Positions 59,887 to 64,000 of a stretch of 64,000 nucleotides of DNA are shown here, one piece after another (within the stretch, counting starts at the first letter, position 1; each line of letters starts with the position of its first letter). Source of the stretch: Lewinella sp. LCG006. GTDB lineage: Bacteria; Bacteroidota; Bacteroidia; Chitinophagales; Saprospiraceae. Both the position numbers and the translations under genes were made by a program. The notes under the pieces were generated by a model. That model ran no database searches. It worked only from the letters and a program-made list of their open reading frames with translations, and was not told the origin of the DNA. The stretch covers positions 5,561,802-5,625,801 of the forward strand of contig NZ_CP160680.1 in assembly GCF_040784935.1 (NCBI RefSeq), read 5' to 3'.

Positions 59887-60504
59887 ATGCTACTTGTGAA
59901 ATCTACGCTAACTACTCCTCCTACTGCCGTTCGCCCCTCTGTTTTATTGATTTTTGTTTTTGCCATCGCATCCTTGTTACTTACGCTGGTGCAATGGCTG
60001 TTTTGCCAACGCACAGGGTCCGTCTTGGTATTTGGGCAGGGCATCCTTCAGCTCATTCTTACGATCATTTTGCTGTTTTTGTGGTTAAATCCTATTAGGA
60101 AATGGCAATTGCTGGCCCAGTTGCTCAATAGCTTCTTTGTATTATTGCTATGTGGCTTATTGATCAGCGAGTCGTATATCCGTTGGCAGGAAGGGAGCGT
60201 AGTGCTGACCAGTGAGGCATTGCCTGTTGTTATTCTTGGATTTGGAGGCTTGGTGTTGCTTTCGCGATTATTGATCCAGTTTAAAGGTGAGCATTTCTCT
60301 CAGCTGAGTCGTCGCTTGACGGGATCTTTGTTTCCTTTCCTATCCGGAGGCTTGGCGGTTGTGTTGTTGATTACGCATATCACAGGCTGGTATTGGCTGG
60401 ATATCGCTGTGGCCTTTTTTACCGCCTGCCTCTTGAGTATCGTTGCACTGTTCTTTCTTATTGATGGATATTGGAATATAATGGAGTCCTCAGAACGGAG
60501 TTAA
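59887..60504 (+). CDS. Hypothetical membrane protein resembling a CDF transporter without metal sites
   Basis: A 205-residue protein with six hydrophobic stretches, about the size of the transmembrane part of cation diffusion facilitators. The end, HITGWYWLDIAVAFF..LSIVALFFLIDGYWNIMESS, closely follows the CDF TM5-TM6 region (TGW-WLDP..). The HxxxD metal motifs expected in TM2 and TM5 are missing, and there is no cytoplasmic domain. It may be a degenerate or repurposed CDF relative. No operon partner is evident; sterol desaturase precedes it by about 90 bases. Identity is tentative. Confidence 0.55.
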   Translation: MLLVKSTLTTPPTAVRPSVLLIFVFAIASLLLTLVQWLFCQRTGSVLVFGQGILQLILTIILLFLWLNPIRKWQLLAQLLNSFFVLLLCGLLISESYIRWQEGSVVLTSEALPVVILGFGGLVLLSRLLIQFKGEHFSQLSRRLTGSLFPFLSGGLAVVLLITHITGWYWLDIAVAFFTACLLSIVALFFLIDGYWNIMESSERS

Positions 60505-60635
60505 CCTTTGGTTTACTCCGTAAGTGGTTGATATTTAGTGTGTTGATAAAAGAGTGGAGAGCTTGTTGATATTGTCTTAGTGTTTTATTTACAATAATTT
60601 AAAGACGGTTTAAACCCCAGTTAAGGTAGCGCGGG

Positions 60636-60643
60636 TAGTTTTG
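60636..60643 (+). promoter_or_regulatory. -7 box (TAGTTTTG) before the tandem-repeat T9SS gene
   Basis: Matches TAnnTTTG and lies 32 bases before the ATG at 60675. The -33 region is not a clean TTG. Confidence 0.45.
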
Positions 60644-60674
60644 CGGCGAATTAATCAAACTAATAGCTGCACTA

Positions 60675-63600
60675 ATGAACGGTAAGCTCTACATTCTATT
60701 CGCACTGGCATTTATGTCAGTATTCACACTTTCAGCTCAGACGGTGGTAAATATCACCGATACTGACCTAGAAGCTGGACAAACTTATAACTGGACCAAC
60801 GATAATACTTATGTATTGGATGGTCTCGTTTATCTCGAAGAAGGCGGTCGCCTGAATATCCAAGCCGGAACGGTGATTCGGGCCAAGCCTAATCAGGGCG
60901 ATAACGCTTCTGCCTTGATCATCACTCGTGGTGCTCAGATTTATGCTCAAGGTACGGCAACTCAACCCATTATTTTCACGGCCGAAGATGATGATATTAC
61001 TGATCCCGGCGATTTTACAGCACAGGATCGTGGCGAATGGGGTGGTCTGATTATCCTTGGTTATGCTAGGGTTGCTCGCCCCGGAGGCTTAGATAATATT
61101 GAAGGAATTACAGTGGAGCCACGTACTGCTTTTGGTGGTGGCGACAACCCCAATGACGAAGACAACAGTGGTGTTCTTCGTTATGTATCTATCCGGCACG
61201 GTGGTGCTGCTTTGGCCCCTGGTGATGAAATCAATGGCCTCACCCTCGGCGGCGTAGGATCGGGTACAGAAATCGACTACGTAGAAGTCTTTGCTAACCT
61301 TGATGATGGTATCGAATGGTTTGGCGGTACCGTCAACGTAAAGCACGCTGCCGTTTCTTTCTGTGGCGACGACTCCTACGATTATGATTTTGGTTACCGT
61401 GGCAACGGTCAGTTTTGGTTTTCACTACAAAGCCCAGAGTTCGCTACAGGTCGTGCTGGTGAGCATGATGGTGCCAACCCTGACAACCAGGCTCCATTTA
61501 GCCAGCCTACCATTTACAATGCTACCTACATAGGTATTGGTAATGGTGCTACGGGATCTGGTGGTGATGCCAATGATTTTGGTATTCTGGTACGTGACAA
61601 CGGCGGCGGTTTCTACAACAACTCTATCTTCACGGGCTTCCCATCTGTTGGGTTGGCTATTGAAGATCGTGACACTGAAAGCTCATTTGAGCGTTTAGAA
61701 GCCGGAGACTTGGCTTTTGCAAATAACACCTGGTTCGACTTTGGTGCGGGGGCTACTGCTGCTGCATTGTTCAAAGCTGTTGATCAAGACGAAGTAGAAG
61801 TAGCTTCTTCTGCAACGGTAGCAGCCAACCTTGCTGCCAGTGCAAATACCTTCACCAATCCTTTCCTTGCAGGTATCAGTCGTACGCCAAATGGCGGCCT
61901 TGATCCTCGCCTGAATGCCAATAGCACAGATTTAGGTGGCAACCCTGCCGCTGAAGATGCTTTCTTCCAGCAGGTTACTTACCGTGGTGCTTTTGGTAAT
62001 AGCGACCTTTGGTTAGAAAACTGGACCGCGCTGGATGAATATGGTTATTTGGGTGACCTGGTTACGCCTATTGACCAGTTTGATTGTGTAACGATTACCG
62101 ATGCTGACTTGGTTGGTGGTACTACTTATAACTGGACCTCAAATGTATGTTACACGCTTGATGGTTTGGTATTCCTGGAAGAAGGTGGTGTACTCAACAT
62201 TGAGGCAGGTACAGTTATCCGTGGACAGGAAGCCAACTTAATTACTACTGGAGATAATACTTCGGCTTTGATCATCACCCGCGGAGCACAGATTTTTGCC
62301 AATGGTACGGAAGAAGCTCCTGTTATCTTCACTGCCGCTGCGGATGACTTGAGCGATGCCAATGATTTCACCATCGAAGATCGTGGCGAATGGGGTGGTT
62401 TGCTCATCCTGGGCAATGCAACCATCGCTCGTCCTGGTGGCGTTGACAATATTGAAGGAATTACAGTGGAGTCACGTACTGCTTTTGGTGGTGGAGATAC
62501 GCCAAACAATGATGATAACTCCGGTCGCTTAAAGTACGTATCTATCCGCCACGGTGGTGCTGCTTTGGCACCTGGCGATGAGATCAATGGTCTCACCTTG
62601 GGTGGTGTTGGTGCCGGTACAGAAATTGATTACATCGAAGTTATTGCTAACCTTGATGATGGTATCGAATTCTTTGGAGGTACTGTTGACGTTAAGCATG
62701 CTGCTGTGGCTGCTTGTGGTGACGATGCTTTTGATTATGACTTCGGTTACCGTGGTCGTGGACAATTTTGGTTTGCTTACCAGGAGCCTGAAAGTGCAAC
62801 TGGTCGTGCCGGCGAGCACGATGGTGCTAATCCTGATAACCAGGCACCTTTCAGCCAGCCAACCATTTACAACGCTACCTATGTTGGCCTAGGTGCTGAT
62901 GTTACCAACCTTCCTGGTGGTGATGCGGATGATTTTGCTATCCTGTTGCGTGATAATGCTGGTGGATTCTATAACAACTCCATCTTCACCGATTTTCCTG
63001 GTATCGCAGTAGCCATTGAAGATCGTTCTGGCGAAGATACCTTCGACCGTTTGCTGGCTGGTGATCTGGCTTTCAACAACAACTTCTTCTTCGGATTTGG
63101 TGCAGGAACTACTGATGCAGACTTATTCGTAGCTGTGGATACAGACGAGATCATTGTTGCAGGTAGCTCAGCTACGGTTGCAGCCAACTTCACGAACAAT
63201 GGCAACGTAATTCAAGATCCTGTTTTGCAGAATATGGATCGCAGTGGTGCAATTGATCCCCGTCCTCAATATGGCCAACCTGCTGCGTCTGGCGCAATTG
63301 GTATTGCTGATGATTTCTTTGAAGATGTATCTTACTTCGGAGCTTTTGCTCCAGGAAACGGACCTTTTGGTACGCCTTGGTACCTGGGTTGGACGGCCAT
63401 CAATGAGTATGGTATTGTAGACCTTACCACTGGTGTTAATACCCAATTTGAAAGTGGCTTTGCACTGGATGCTCCAGTTCCTAACCCTGCTAACCAGCAG
63501 ACCATGGTTACTTTCGAGTTGCCTGCGACAGCTAGTGTAGATATCAGCGTTATCGATGCACTTGGTCGCTCGGTAATGAATGTAATGTCTAATGAGCGCT

Positions 63601-63719
63601 TGAGTGCTGGTAGCCAGTTTGTTACTATCAATACACGCTCACTTCCACAAGGCGTTTACACTATCCTGCTGAACGCAGAAGGTACGCAACTGGTACAGAA
63701 GCTGGTGGTGAACCACTAA
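60675..63719 (+). CDS. Secreted T9SS protein of two tandem ~450-residue beta-helix-like domains
   Basis: 1014 residues with a signal peptide (ending TLSAQ). Residues about 22-470 and 473-930 are homologous copies, sharing TDxDLxxGxTYNWT, YLEEGGxLNIxAGTVIR, AFGGGDxPNxxDNSG, YVSIRHGGAALAPGDEINGLTLGGVG and GRAGEHDGANPDNQAPFSQPTIYNATY; the offset is 451 residues. The parallel-strand pattern (DRGEWGGLIILG) suggests a right-handed beta-helix. The last 80 residues (APVPNPANQQTMVTFELP...) are a T9SS type A signal, so it is secreted or surface-bound. Similar proteins are abundant in Saprospiria with no known function. It ends at a strong terminator. Confidence 0.88.
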   Translation: MNGKLYILFALAFMSVFTLSAQTVVNITDTDLEAGQTYNWTNDNTYVLDGLVYLEEGGRLNIQAGTVIRAKPNQGDNASALIITRGAQIYAQGTATQPIIFTAEDDDITDPGDFTAQDRGEWGGLIILGYARVARPGGLDNIEGITVEPRTAFGGGDNPNDEDNSGVLRYVSIRHGGAALAPGDEINGLTLGGVGSGTEIDYVEVFANLDDGIEWFGGTVNVKHAAVSFCGDDSYDYDFGYRGNGQFWFSLQSPEFATGRAGEHDGANPDNQAPFSQPTIYNATYIGIGNGATGSGGDANDFGILVRDNGGGFYNNSIFTGFPSVGLAIEDRDTESSFERLEAGDLAFANNTWFDFGAGATAAALFKAVDQDEVEVASSATVAANLAASANTFTNPFLAGISRTPNGGLDPRLNANSTDLGGNPAAEDAFFQQVTYRGAFGNSDLWLENWTALDEYGYLGDLVTPIDQFDCVTITDADLVGGTTYNWTSNVCYTLDGLVFLEEGGVLNIEAGTVIRGQEANLITTGDNTSALIITRGAQIFANGTEEAPVIFTAAADDLSDANDFTIEDRGEWGGLLILGNATIARPGGVDNIEGITVESRTAFGGGDTPNNDDNSGRLKYVSIRHGGAALAPGDEINGLTLGGVGAGTEIDYIEVIANLDDGIEFFGGTVDVKHAAVAACGDDAFDYDFGYRGRGQFWFAYQEPESATGRAGEHDGANPDNQAPFSQPTIYNATYVGLGADVTNLPGGDADDFAILLRDNAGGFYNNSIFTDFPGIAVAIEDRSGEDTFDRLLAGDLAFNNNFFFGFGAGTTDADLFVAVDTDEIIVAGSSATVAANFTNNGNVIQDPVLQNMDRSGAIDPRPQYGQPAASGAIGIADDFFEDVSYFGAFAPGNGPFGTPWYLGWTAINEYGIVDLTTGVNTQFESGFALDAPVPNPANQQTMVTFELPATASVDISVIDALGRSVMNVMSNERLSAGSQFVTINTRSLPQGVYTILLNAEGTQLVQKLVVNH

Positions 63720-63747
63720 TAAAAGTATACCAATACGGTATTGATAA

Positions 63748-63788
63748 TCTCCCCCACCTTGATTTGTTAGGTGGGGGAGATTTTTTTT
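63748..63788 (+). terminator. Rho-independent terminator
   Basis: TCTCCCCCACCT (63748-63759) pairs perfectly with AGGTGGGGGAGA (63769-63780) and is followed by eight T. It ends the tandem-repeat T9SS gene. Confidence 0.93.
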
Positions 63789-64000
63789 GAAAAAAGCGCT
63801 TTGTTTTTTGAGAATAGTCTAAAATTCAACAGAACCCAAATTGCTGTAGATCAAAATTTTATCTTGCTATTTTGTTTTTTCGAGTAATAAATACCGCCGT
63901 TTACCTTGACTTAACATTGACCAGGAATATTTAACACCTAGTTTAAGCTAAAAATCGACCTTTGTCGAAGCTTAGTGTAAAAAACGCACGAAGCTAACTT
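63789..64000. other. AT-rich tail of window
   Basis: No gene begins before the edge. AT-rich sequence with a TTAACATT-like stretch may be a promoter for a gene outside the window; no clean TAnnTTTG box seen. Confidence 0.35.

Overview
The window comes from a marine- or soil-type Bacteroidota, most likely a Saprospiria/Lewinella-like lineage. The evidence is SusC/SusD outer-membrane import genes, several proteins with type IX secretion (T9SS) C-terminal signals, a giant SprB-repeat protein, a short RpoD/SigA-type sigma factor, and promoter -7 boxes of the form TAnnTTTG. No tRNA, rRNA, CRISPR array, integrase or intact transposase was recognised.

Positions 1-35.3 kb are a pectin utilisation locus in two opposed halves. 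The plus-strand half (1-18.0 kb) holds a T9SS-exported pectin methylesterase, a CE12 acetylesterase, the galacturonate catabolic set uxaC, kdgK and eda, a three-gene TRAP transporter, uxaA, uxaB, two alpha/beta hydrolases, a Tat-type Gfo/Idh/MocA oxidoreductase and a second pectin methylesterase whose N-terminus is a piece of a PL1 pectate lyase. The minus-strand half (35.3-21.4 kb, read right to left) holds GH43, CE8, DUF4861 and GH105 genes, then SusC, SusD, a SusE-like surface lipoprotein and a PL1 pectate lyase. The inferred flow is: methyl and acetyl groups are removed outside the cell, PL1 cuts the chain, SusCD imports oligomers, GH105 and GH43 trim them, the TRAP system brings uronate into the cytoplasm, and UxaC-UxaB-UxaA-KdgK-Eda convert galacturonate to pyruvate and glyceraldehyde 3-phosphate. 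KduI/KduD and a dedicated regulator are not in the window.

Between the two halves (18.05-21.35 kb) lies an AT-rich island of broken RHS/polymorphic-toxin cassettes. It has a 5'-truncated RHS core with an apparent one-base frame break at a six-base homopolymer just before a possible toxin domain, a candidate immunity gene, a second orphan toxin domain resembling papain-fold toxins but without cysteine, and its YrhB/Imm35-like immunity gene. Imperfect direct repeats and REP-like palindromes bracket these pieces.

Positions 35.5-64 kb are mainly housekeeping and surface genes: valS, an FKBP isomerase, a DUF2892 protein divergent from a MarR regulator, a short promoter-to-terminator unit, an RpoD-type sigma factor, fhs, a T9SS protein, an 8.9-kb gene for a 2961-residue SprB-repeat protein with a type B T9SS signal, the DUF177-rpmF pair, ridA, trpS, an N-carbamoylputrescine amidase, a sterol-desaturase-family protein, a membrane protein resembling metal-less CDF transporters, and a T9SS protein made of two large tandem repeats. 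Several intergenic regions carry long perfect or near-perfect palindromes, including a textbook REPIN at 9978-10034.
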